Assembly (NCBI RefSeq): GCF_002575655.3 | Contig: NC_053037.3 | Coordinates: forward strand, 450,709,793 to 450,773,792 | Length of the DNA stretch: 64,000 nt | DNA from: Aegilops tauschii subsp. strangulata | Taxonomy: Eukaryota > Streptophyta > Magnoliopsida > Poales > Poaceae | Direction: 5' to 3' | Shown: in pieces, positions 53,816-64,000 of the stretch | Numbering within the stretch: the stretch's first letter is position 1 | Layout: the number at the start of each line of letters is the position of its first letter | Translations under genes and position numbers: made by a program | Notes under the pieces: generated by a model | What the model saw: only the letters and a program-made list of their open reading frames with translations | What the model was told of the DNA's origin: nothing | The model's database searches: none

Positions 53816-55343
53816 ACTACCAACTAGTACTAGTAAGTTACACGTGCATTGCACGCATGAGATTCTGGTGGTTTGTGCATTATGCTTCTACATGTGGAGC
53901 TTTCTGGATTCTAACATGTGGCAAAATCTGGTGGAATGTAAGGTTAGGCAAGTTTGATTAACTTAGGTGAGTGTTTGGTTCAAGCCACACCTTAGGGAAG
54001 CCACACTAAGGCCCCACATGACATACACACACAAAATGTGGCAAGATTCCCTTAGGCTTGCCAACTTGTGGCTCTCATTTTGAAGAACTAATAACTTTGC
54101 CTAAGCTTAGTTGTGGCAAAGTTAGTCATGAATTAAGTTCAACCATGGAGTCTTCTAGATTATACATGTGGCAGAATCTGGTGGATGATATCCAACGGCC
54201 AGTAGTGCTCGGATTTGCCATCTTTGTATCGTCGGATTGGCTTCATCCAACGACCAACTTTCAAAGTTTTTCACACACTATATAGGGGGTATAGATATAG
54301 ATGTGCCGGTCCATTGCAATGGCTCCAAAGTATATCTATTTAGTGGAGTGCACTCTAAACACATTATCTATTTATTTTTCTCTAACCTTCCGTAGCCATG
54401 CAACCAAGCCACATAAGCTTCATGGGTGCCCCCCACATCATATTATTCATACTACGTTGATTGAAAAAAGATAAATCACCCAAAACAAGATCTTCCCATT
54501 TTTTATTCCTACGATGTTGTGCCATGCACGTACCTACTAGTTGTATAGTGGTAGTACTAGTAATATAGTATTAGGAGTACAAACTTGGTACTAGTAGGAG
54601 TAGTACTAGTACGGAATGCTCCTACTCTATAAACGAGCCCCGTCTGACACCAAATTTCTTGGCTTCCGTGCTACAGCTAGATCTTCCCCTCGTTTCTGTT
54701 TTCCAACCCGGCGGCAGGCGGGGTGTCGGTTTGCTCAACGGCGGTCCCACATGAAAGTGAAAATGCTAGGCAACACGCCTTCCCTAAGCTATGTGTCGTG
54801 CCGGACGGGCCGTGTTGTACTCCCGATTCCCGGGCGTGTGGGGGTGCGACGCGAACGCGGCAAGCCTTTTCCTTTTACCAGCAATGTGCCCGTGCGTTGC
54901 GACGAATCCAAAGTAGTAGAATAGTAGTATCTATTCACAAACTTGAAAGAAATCACTATTGTTTTGATATACTCCTAATATATTACTCCCTCCGTACCTA
55001 AATATTTGTCTTTTTGAGATTTCAAATGGACTATCACATACAGATTATATAGACATATTCTAGTGTTTCTAGCAAGATGCCCGCACGTTGCACAAAGTTG
55101 ATGGAAAAGGTAAGCAAAACTTATAAATTGACGGATGGAGTACTAGTTACAGTGATGCATATAATTAAGCAAAGGGATCGCACATGTCGGTATTGACTGG
55201 AACGAGAATGCAATAGCACAATAAGAATTAAGGCCACGATGATTCGATCGCAGTGGTGGTTACAGAAGGCAAGAAGAAAGATGGATCCACGAAGGTACGA
55301 CCTCCTCCTCCTCAACTTAGTGCGCCGGGCCACCGACCGGCGG
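53816..55343. other. Repeat-rich intergenic sequence
   Basis: Contains two copies of an acatgtggca.aatctggtgga block (53922-53939, 54163-54180), a ctagtacta-rich stretch at 54535-54612, repeat copies at 54297 and 54882, and one Stowaway-type end (CTCCCTCCGTACC at 54986, TA at 54984-54985) whose partner end is missing. No gene was found. Confidence 0.5.
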
Positions 55344-55886
55344 CTAAGGAGCGGCGGCTTTTGTGGCGAGGTCGAGGTGCTTCTCAGCAAAGGCATCCAA
55401 GGCTTCCAGCCGGTTGAGGAAGGCCAAAGTCGTAGCGTCCTCACTGGCCTTGTAGATACCTATGTACACGATTTGCTCGTACACGTGGATGTGTAGGTCG
55501 ACGAATTCTTGCAGGGCGAGGCGCCTCGCGGCGAGCGCGACCTCCAGGTGGACATTCTTCGTGGCGTCGGCGGGCAGTCGCAGGGCCACCAGTGCTTGAA
55601 AGAGGTTCTGGCCATGGAGGCCGATTAGGGTGGCAGGCAATGAGGAGCCCGGGCGCGCGGGCTGGAGGAGTACAGCGATGTCGTCCGCGAGCTTCTTGAG
55701 GACGGTCAACTTGTTGCTGGTGGCAACGATCATCTGGTCCAACTGAGAGTCGTAGTTGGCGTCGATGGCGGCCAGCCACCAGCCGGTCTCCAACACCGTC
55801 TAGAGGCGATCCTCGACGCCATGCCGCAGGCCGGCATCGTGGACCATCTGGCGCAGCCGCTGGCCGCTCACGCGCATCGCCGCCAT
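55344..55886 (-). pseudogene. Unrecognised small gene with one nonsense codon
   Basis: From ATG at 55886-55884 the frame reads MAAMRVSGQRLRQMVHDAGL to codon 28, meets TAG at 55802-55800, then continues in the same frame (TVLETGWWLAAIDANYDSQL onward) for 151 more codons to a stop at 55344. I do not recognise the protein. It is about 180 residues, largely helical by composition, Leu/Ala-rich, with no signal peptide or membrane segment. Strong codon regularity and high GC3 suggest it was coding until recently. A TATA box lies 95 bp upstream. A single C-to-T change could explain the stop. Read-through, a downstream start, or an assembly error are alternatives. Confidence 0.65.
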
Positions 55887-55980
55887 GGGTTTGGAGTGAG
55901 CTCTTTTGCACTTAGTGTAGGTGCTTAGGCAAATGCTTAGGTGCGTACGATGTGGTAGATGCATTGGAATGGAGGGGCGC

Positions 55981-55990
55981 CTTTATATGA
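55981..55990 (-). promoter_or_regulatory. TATA box of the nonsense-bearing small gene
   Basis: TCATATAAAG on the minus strand, about 95 bp upstream of the ATG at 55886. Confidence 0.5.
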
Positions 55991-57318
55991 GGGCAATGAG
56001 GGCAAACTGCGTTGCATTCACATCGTGCAGCCTCTTTTCCCGGACCTCCTCCCATTATTTCCCTCATGCATTAATTGAAGGAGGATGGATTGGCCGTTCA
56101 ACATATCGGGAACCGCTACTCCCCACTCCCTCCCTCATCTGCATTAAAGCCGTATCGGGAACTGCGCCGCCCACTGTCAAATCGAATACTCCCTCCGTCT
56201 AGGTGAGTATTAAGTCATCTTACGAAAACCAAATAGTAAACACATAGGCGTGGTGCATTAACTCTCACGTCGTTTCTTATTTTTTGACATAAATAGAGGA
56301 ATCAACCAAGAAGAGATGTGGGGCTTGTATGCTTTTAATGACTTGAGACTATCAAACATGACATGCAGTGGTCAGTTCGTTGCACAAGAACAAATACAAC
56401 CCACGTCAGCACACACGCATCTTATAGCATCACACCCAATGGCTATAAAAGATGAATGAGACCAAATTATATCTCATCTAGATGAGTTCTAGCAAAACTA
56501 TATTAATAATACTTAGTACTCCTGCGCCATGTATCATATATTAGTATCATGTAGTACTTTATTTATTGCCATGTATGACACATAGTACTCAACTCTCTCT
56601 CTCTTTCTTCATTTAATTCTATGACACCTCATCAAAATTGCTAAGGCTAGTACAATTACAACCAGCCTTAGCAAATACTAAACATTAAGTTCTCTCGTTT
56701 TCCTCTCCACCTTGGTCACCCAGACAGAGGGAGTATACTGCGCGGGCTTTTCCTGTGCGGTAGGCGGGGCAGTTCCGCCTAGTCGGTTCGACAGAGACGC
56801 GAGAAGACGAGGGAGTAGGCTGCTGCAAACGTAGGGCTGTGTGATTTGACAGCGAGTTACTGCTAGACAGGTGGGGGCCCGTGATTTGACTTGCCATTAT
56901 GATTTTAACTGCGGCGCTACGACCGGCGTGAGTCTCCCGATTCCTGACCACCTCCATACAGGTGCCTCTCCCAATGCTCCACCATGTAGTAGAGGCTGGC
57001 TCTTGCATGAGAGCCCACTTCTCCACTTTTTCCTTGCCTCTCTTTCCTCCACATATGCAAAAATGCCATGTAAAGCGCACTATTGTACTTACTTGCTCCT
57101 ACAGGTGCTTAAGCTTGCCACATAGGCATAAAGTCTGATGTGGCAAGTTAATCAAGAAGAGAGAGACTAGTTTGGTGACCCAGGGAAGAAACGGTGCTAA
57201 GCACGTGTACCTAGGTGAAAAGACAATTTTGGGTCTATAGCTAATTAAATGAAGCAAACTTAGCAACACCATTTCATTGGAAGAGGTCACTCCTTGGCAA
57301 ATGCAATAAATACTAGTA
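55991..57318. other. Intergenic with MITE fragments
   Basis: A Stowaway-type end (CTCCCTCCGTCTAGGTGAG) starts at 56189 after TA, with no clear partner. 56500-56680 resembles eroded MITE sequence (gtatcat/atgataca-type text and gctaaggctagtacaa). 57100-57290 may be another MITE remnant. No gene was recognised. Confidence 0.45.
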
Positions 57319-57399
57319 CTCCCTGTGTCCCATAATATAAGAACGTTTTTGGCACTACACTAGTGTCAAAAACGTTCTTATATTATGGGACGGAGGGAG
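57319..57399. mobile_element. Stowaway MITE, near-perfect palindrome
   Basis: 81 bp, CTCCCTGTGTCCCATAATAT to its near-complement ending GGGACGGAGGGAG, flanked by TA at 57317-57318 and 57400-57401. The arms match almost fully around a short loop (cactacactagtg). Confidence 0.95.
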
Positions 57400-57488
57400 T
57401 ACGAAGAAAGAGATAGAGAGAAGTAAAAAAAATACACTTATAGCCAAAACCTTGTTGTAGTATGAGTGACTAAGTGATGACTATGTAT

Positions 57489-59155
57489 TGTTGGGGAACG
57501 TAGTAATTTCAAAAAAATTCCTACGCACACGCAAGATCATGGTGATGCATAGCAACGAGAGGGGAGAGTGTTGTCCACGTACCCTCGTAGACCGATAGCG
57601 GAAGCGTTAACACAACGCGGTTGATGTAGTCGTACGTCTTCATGATCCGACCGATCAAGTACCGAACGTACGGCACCTCCGAGTTCAGCACACGTTCAGC
57701 TCGATGACGTCCCTCGAACTCCGATCCAGCCGAGTGTTGAGGGAGAGTTTCGTCAGCACGACGGCGTGGTGACGATGATGATGTTCTACCGACGCAGGGC
57801 TTCGCCTAAGCACCGCTATGATATTATCGAGGTGTAATATGGTGGAGGGGGGCACCGCACACGGCTAAGAGATCAATAGATCAATTGTTGTCACTATGGG
57901 GTGCCCCCTGCCCCCGTATATAAAGGAGCAAGGGGGAGGCCGGCCGGCCCTTGTTGGCGCGCCAGGAGGAGGAGTCCTCCTCTTAGTAGGAGTAGGACTC
58001 CCCTCTTTCCTACTCCTACTAGGAGGGGCAAAGGAAGGGGGAGAGGGAGAAGGCCTGGCTGCCCCTCTCTCTCTCCACTAAGGCCCATAAGGCCCATTAC
58101 TTCTCCCGGGGGGTTTCCGGTAACCCTCCGGCACTCCAGTTTTCTCCGAAATCACCCGGATCACTTCCGATGTCCGAATATAGTCGTCCAATATATCAAT
58201 CTTTATGTCTCGACCATTTCGAGACTCCTCGTCATGTCTGTGATCACATCCGGGACTCCGAACAACCTTCGGTACATCAAAACATATAAACTCATAATAT
58301 AACTGTCATCGTAACGTTAAGCGTGCGGACCCTACGGGTTCGAGAACTATGTAGACATGACCGAGACACGTCTCCGGTCAATAACCAATAGCGGAACCTG
58401 GATGCTCATATTGGCTCCCACATATTCTACGAAGATCTTTATCGGTCAGACCGCATAACAACATACATTGTTCCCTTTGTCATCGGTATGTTACTTGCCC
58501 GAGATTCGATCATCGGTATCTCAATACCTAGTTCAATCTCGTTACCGGCAAGTCTCTTTACTCGTTCCGTAATACATCATCTTGCAACAAACTCTTTAGT
58601 TGCAATGCTTGCAAGGCTTAAGTGATGTGCATTACCGAGAGGGCCCAGAGATACCTCTCCGACAATCGGAGTGACAAATCCTAATCTCGAAATACGCCAA
58701 CCCAACTAGTACCTTCGGAGACACCTGTAGAGCACCTTTATAATCACCCAGTTACGTTGTGACGTTTGGTAGCACACAAAGTGTTCCTCCGGTAAACGGG
58801 AGTTGCATAATCTCATAGTCATAGGAACATGTATAAGTCATGAAGAAAGCAATAGCAACAAACTAAACGATCAAGTGCTAAGCTAACGGAATGGGTCAAG
58901 TCAATCACATCATTCTCCTAATAATGTGATCCCGTTAATCAAATGACAACTCATGTCTATGGCTAGGAAACATAACCATCTTTGATCAACGAGCTAGTCA
59001 AGTAGAGGCATACTAGTGACACTCTGTTTGTCTATGTATTCACACAAGTATTATGTTTCCGGTTAATACAATTCTAGCATGAATAATAAACATTTATCAT
59101 GAAATAAGGAAATAAATAATAACTTTATTATTGCCTCTAGGGCATATTTCCTTCA
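57489..59155 (-). repeat. 3' LTR of the right-hand copia element
   Basis: 1667 bp. On the minus strand it reads TGAAGGAAATATGCCC to GTTCCCCAACA, with a TATA box (TTTATATACGG, about 57917-57927). The left flank is TGTAT (57484-57488), the candidate target duplication whose partner is off-window. Confidence 0.93.
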
Positions 59156-59540
59156 GTCTCCCACTTGCACTAGAGTCAATAATCTATTTCACATCGCCAT
59201 GTGATTTAACATCAATAGTTCACATCACCATGTGATTAACACCCATAGTTCACATCGTCATGTGAAAAACACCCAAAGGGTTTACTAGAGTCAATAATCT
59301 AGTTCACATCGCTATGTGATTAACACCCAAAGAGTACTAAGGTGTGATCATGTTTTGTTTGTGAGATAATTTTAGTCAACGGGTCTGTCACATTCAGATC
59401 CGTAAGTATTTTGCAAATTTCTATGTCTATAATGCTCTGCATGGAGCTACTCTAGCTAATTGCTCCCACTTTCAATATGTATCTAGACCGAGACTTAGAG
59501 TCATCTAGATTAGTGTCAAAACTTGCATCGACGTAACCCT

Positions 59541-62500
59541 TTACGACGAACCTTTTGTCACTTCCATAATCAAGAAACATATCCTTATTCCACTAAGGAT
59601 AATTTTGACCGCTGTCGAGTGATCTTCTCCTAGATCACTATTGTACTCCCTTGCCAAAATCAGTGTAGGGTATACAATAGATCTGGTACACAGCATGGCA
59701 TACTTTATAGAACCTATGGCCGAGGCATAGGGAATGACTTTCATTCTCTTTCTATCTTCTGCCGTGGTCGGGCTTTGAGTCTTACTCAATTTCACACCTT
59801 GTAACACAAGCAAGAACTCTTTCTTTGACTGTTCCATTTTGAACTACTTCAAAATCTGGTTAAGGTATGTACTCATTGAAAAAACTTATCAAGCGTCTTG
59901 ATCTATCTCTATAGATCTTGATGCTCAATATGTAAGCAGCTTCACCGAGGTCTTTCTTTGAAAAACTCCTTTCAAACACTCCTTTATGCTTTGCAGAATA
60001 ATTCTACATTATTTCCGATCAACAATATGTCATTCACATATACTTATCAGAAATGCTGTAGTGCTCCCACTCACTTTCTTGTAAATACAGGCTTCACCGC
60101 AAGTCTGTATAAAACTATATCCTTTGATCAACTTATCAAAGCGTATATTCCAACTCCGAGATGCTTGCACCAGTCCATAGATGGATCGCTGGAGCTTGCA
60201 TATTTTGTTAGCACCTTTAGGATTGACAAAACCTTCTGGTTGCATCATATACAACTCTTCTTTAATAAATCCATTAAGGAATGCAGTTTTGTTTATCCAT
60301 TTGCCAGATTTCATAAAATGCGGCAATTGCTAACATGATTCGGACAGACTTAAGCATAGATACGAGTGAGAAACTCTCATCGTAGTCAACACCTTGAACT
60401 TGTCGAAAACCTTTTTGCGACAATTCTAGCTTTGCAGATAGTAACACTACTATCAGCGTCCGTCTTCCTCTTGAAGATCCATTTATTTTCTATGGCTTGC
60501 CGTTCACCGGGCAAGTCAACCAAAGTCCACACTTTGTTCTCATACATGGATCCCATCTCAGATTTCATGGCCTCAAGCCATTTTGCGGAATCTGAGCTCA
60601 TCATCGCTTCCTCATAGTTCAAAGTTTCATCATGGTCAAGTAATATGACCTCCAGAACTGGATTACCGTACCACTCTGGTGTGGATCTCACTCTGGTTTA
60701 CCTACGAGGTTCGGTAGTAACTTGATCTGAAGTTTCATGATCATCATCATTAACTTCCTCACTAATTGGCATAGGTGTCACAGAAACTGGTTTCTGTGAT
60801 GAACTACTTTCCAATAAGGGAGCAAGTACAATTACCTCATCAAGTTCTACTTTCCTCCCACTCACTTCTTTCGAGAGAAACTCCTCCTCTAGAAAGGATC
60901 CATACTTAGCAACGAATGTCTTTCCTTCGGATCTGTGATAGAAGGTGTACCCAACTGTCTCCTTTGGGTATCCTATGAAGATACATTTCTCCGATTTGGG
61001 TTTGAGCTTATCAGGATGAAACTTTTTCACATAAGCATCGCAACCCCAAACTTTAAGAAACGACAACTTTGGTTTCTTGCCAAACCACAGTTCATAAGAT
61101 GTTGTCTCAACGGATTTAGATGGTACCCTATTTAACGTGAATGTAGCTGTCTCTAATGCATAACCCCAAAACGATAGTGGTAGATCGGTAAGAGACATCA
61201 TATATTGCACCATATCTAATAAAGTACGGTTACGATGTTCGGACACACCATTACACTGTGGTGTTCCAGGTGGCGTGAGTAGTGAAACTAATTCACATTG
61301 TTTTTACTGAAGGCCAAACTCGTAACTCAAATACCCTTCTCCACGATCAGATCGTAGAAACTTTATTTTCTTGTTACGATGATTTTCCACTTCACTCTGA
61401 AATTATATGAACTTTTCAAATGTTTCAGACTTTTGTTTCATTAAGTAGATATACCCATATCTGCTCAAATCATCTGTGAAGGTCAGAAAATAATGATACC
61501 TGCTACGAGCCTCAATATTCATCGGACCACATACATCTGTATGTATGATTTCCAACAAATCTGTTGCTCTCTATAGTTCCGGAGAACGGCGTTTTAGTCA
61601 TCTTGCCCATGAGGCACGGTTCGCAAGCATCAAGTGATTCATAATCAAGTGATTCCAAAATCCCATCAGTATGGAGTTTCTTCATGCGCTTTACACCAAT
61701 ATGACCTAAACGGCAATGCCACAAATAAGTTGCACTATCATTATTAACTTTGCATCTTTTGGCTTCATTATTATAAATATGTGTATCACTACGATCGAGA
61801 TCCAACAAACCATTTTATTGGGTGTATGACCATAGAAGGTTTTATTCATGTAAATAGAACAACAATTATTCTCTAATTTAAATGAATAACTGTATTGCAA
61901 CAAACATGATCAAATCATATTCATGCTCAACGCAAACACCAAATAACACTTATTTAGTTTCAACACTAATCCCGAAAGTATAGGGAGTGTGCGATGATGA
62001 TCATATCAATCTTGGAACTACTTCCAACACACATCGTCACCTCGCCTTTTACTAGTCTCTGTTTATTCTGTAACTCCCGTTTCGAGTTACTACTCTTAGC
62101 AACTGAACCAGTATCAAATGCCGAGGGGTTGCTATAAACACTAGTAAGTACACATCAATAACATGTATATCCAATATACCTTTGTTCACTTTGCCATCCT
62201 TCTTATCCACCAAATACTTGGGGCAGTTCCGCTTCCAGTGACTAGTCCCTTTGCAGTAGAAGCACTTAGTCTCAGGCTTAGGTACAGACTTGGGATTCTT
62301 CACTTGAGTAGCAACTTGGTTGCCGTTCTTCTTGAAGTTCCCCTTCTATCCCTTTGCCCTTTTCTTGAAACTAGTGGTCTTGTTAACCATCAACACTTGA
62401 TGCTCTTTCTTGATTTCTACCTTCATCGATTTCAACATCGCGAAGAGCTCGGGAATTACTTTCGTCATCCCTTACATACTATAGTTCATCACGAAGTTCT

Positions 62501-63011
62501 ACTAACTTGGTGATGGTGACTAGAGAATTCTGTCAATCACTATTTTATCTGGAAGATTAACTCCCACTTGATTCAAGCGATTGTAGTACCCAGACAATCT
62601 GAGCACATGCTCACTGCTTGAGCTATTCTCCTCCATCTTTTAGCTATAGAACTTGTTGGAGACTTCATATCTCTCAACTCGGGTATTTGCTTGAAATATT
62701 AACTTCAACTCCTAGAACATCTCATATGGTCCATGACGTTCAAAACGTCTTTGAAGTCCCGATTCTAAGCCGTTAAGCATGGTGCACTAAACTATCAAGT
62801 AGTCATCATATTGAGCTAGCCAAACGTTCATAACGTCTGCATCTGCTCCTGCAATAGGTATGTCACCTAGCGGTGCATCAAGAACATAATTCTTCTGTGC
62901 AGCAATGAGGATAATCCTCAGATCACGGATCCAATCCGCATCTTTGCTACTAACATCTTTCAACATAATTTTCTCTAGGAACATATCAAAATAAACACAG
63001 GGAAGCAACAA
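59541..63011 (-). pseudogene. Copia gag-pol polyprotein, fragmented by stops and frameshifts
   Basis: Open pieces in minus-strand order: gag near 63011-62787 (NYVLDAPLGDIPIAGADADV); zinc knuckle CFYCKGTSHWKRNC (62303-62052); GAG-pre-integrase WHCRLGHIGVKRMKKLH (61808-61512); integrase C-terminal half SEHRNRTLLDMV and WGYALETATFTLNRVPSKSV (61246-60698); RT start WLEAMKSEMGSMYENKVWTL (60691-60386); RT middle EELYMMQPEGFVNP and KLQRSIYGLVQASRSWN (60326-60030); RT end (59837-59541). The catalytic YVDD block is not readable in frame, and the RNase H is mostly absent. The polyprotein would drive copy-and-paste transposition but this copy cannot. Confidence 0.88.
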
Positions 63012-64000
63012 CGCGAGCTATTGATCTACAACATAATTTGCAAAAATACTATCAGGACTAAGTTCATGATAAATTTAAGTTCAATTAATCATATTACTTA
63101 AGAACTCCCACTTAGATAGACATCCCTCTAATCCTCTAAGTGATCACGTGATCCATATCAACTAAACCATGTCCGATCATCACGTGAGATGGAGTAGTTT
63201 CAATGGTGAACATCACTATGTTGATCATATCTACTATATGATTCACGCTCGACCTTTCGGTCTCCGTGTTCCGAGGCCATATCTGTTATATGCTAGGCTC
63301 GTCAAGTTTAACCTGAGTATTCCGCGTGTGCAACTGTTTTGCACCCGTTGTATTTGAACGTAGAGCCTATCACACCCGATCATCACGTGGTGTCTCAGCA
63401 CGAAGAACTTTCGCAATGGTGCATACTCAGGGAGAACACTTATACCTTGATAATTTAGTGAGAGATCATCTTATAATGCTATCGTCAATCAAAGCAAGAT
63501 AAGATGCGTAAAAGATAAACATCACATGCAATCAATATAAGTGATATGATATGGCCATCATCATCTCGTGCTTGTGATCTCCATCTCCGAAGCACCTCCA
63601 TGATCACCATTGTCACCGGCGCGACACCTTGATCTCCATCGTAGCATCGTTGTCGTCTCGCCAATCTTTATGCTTCTACGACTATCGCTACCGCTTAGTG
63701 ATAAAGTAAAGCATTACAGGGCGATTGCATTGCATACAATAAAGCGACAACCATATGGCTCCTGCCAGTTGCCGATAACTCGGTTACAAAATATGATCAT
63801 CTCATACAATAAATTTAGCATCATGCTTTGACCATATCACATCACAACATGCCCTGGAAAAACAAGTTAGACGTCCTCTACTTTGTTGTTGCAAGTTTTA
63901 CGTGGCTGCTACGGGCTTAGCAAGAACCGTTCTTACCCACGCATCAAAACCACAACGATAGTTTGTCAAGTTGGTGCTGTTTTAACCTTCGCAAGGACCG

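Larger units (their letters stand above)
57489..64000 (-). mobile_element. Angela/BARE-like copia element, running off the right edge
   Basis: The 3' LTR occupies 57489-59155 (plus-strand view TGTTGGGGAACG to ATTTCCTTCA). The polypurine-like AAGTGGGAGAC on the minus strand abuts it at 59156-59166. Internal sequence runs in the order RNase H/RT, integrase, GAG-pre-integrase, zinc knuckle, gag, leader toward 64000. The 5' LTR is outside the window. At 59170-59330 short repeats of ttcacatcgccatgtgatta replace expected RNase H sequence. Confidence 0.93.

Noticed and set aside
53950..54130. Possible hAT or Harbinger MITE (gtgtttggttcaagccacac)
   Set aside because: Resembles known MITE openings, but no inverted partner end or target duplication was found.

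Overview
This window is plant nuclear DNA, almost certainly from a grass of the Triticeae (wheat, Aegilops or a close relative). It is built mainly of nested LTR retrotransposons with Triticeae-type termini, including an Angela/BARE-like copia LTR and several gypsy LTRs opening TGATACGTCTCC. Many Stowaway MITEs (CTCCCTCCG ends on a TA duplication), PIF/Harbinger elements and CACTA DNA are also present. Genes have GT-AG introns and are sparse. No bacterial or organellar features were seen. Family names come from memory and were not searched.

Layout, left to right. 1-4.6 kb: the ectodomain exons of a malectin-like receptor kinase on the minus strand, with an in-frame stop and introns filled by two short retroposons and a MITE; any kinase exons would lie beyond the left edge. 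4.66-6.94 kb: a 5'-truncated LINE split by a solo LTR. 7-10.3 kb: a low-copy-looking stretch with LINE debris and a 175-bp tandem duplication. 10.3-13 kb: a decayed Harbinger-type element carrying only the Myb-like ORF1. 13.14-20.28 kb: a complete non-autonomous gypsy element on the minus strand. 21.25-23.37 kb: a Harbinger element with perfect ends and a frameshifted transposase. 24.07-28.13 kb: an Angela-like copia element truncated at its right, itself inserted into an older Angela LTR. 28.13-35.55 kb: a second non-autonomous gypsy element with a solo LTR nested in its 5' LTR. 35.55-about 41 kb: CACTA-like DNA rich in minisatellites and macro-repeats.

41.5-56 kb is the gene island. It holds a DUF4283 protein gene (minus), an F-box/DUF295 gene (minus) whose second intron contains a 4.2-kb solo LTR, a DEDDy 3'-5' exonuclease-domain gene (plus), a second DUF295 fragment, and an unrecognised small gene killed by one nonsense codon. 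57.49-64 kb: an Angela-like element on the minus strand running off the right edge.

The most interesting observation is in the F-box gene. An imperfect 73-bp tandem duplication carrying AGGT breaks the reading frame, but its two AG|GT junctions bound a canonical 73-nt GT-AG interval whose removal restores the frame exactly. It is a candidate for de novo intron birth by tandem duplication.
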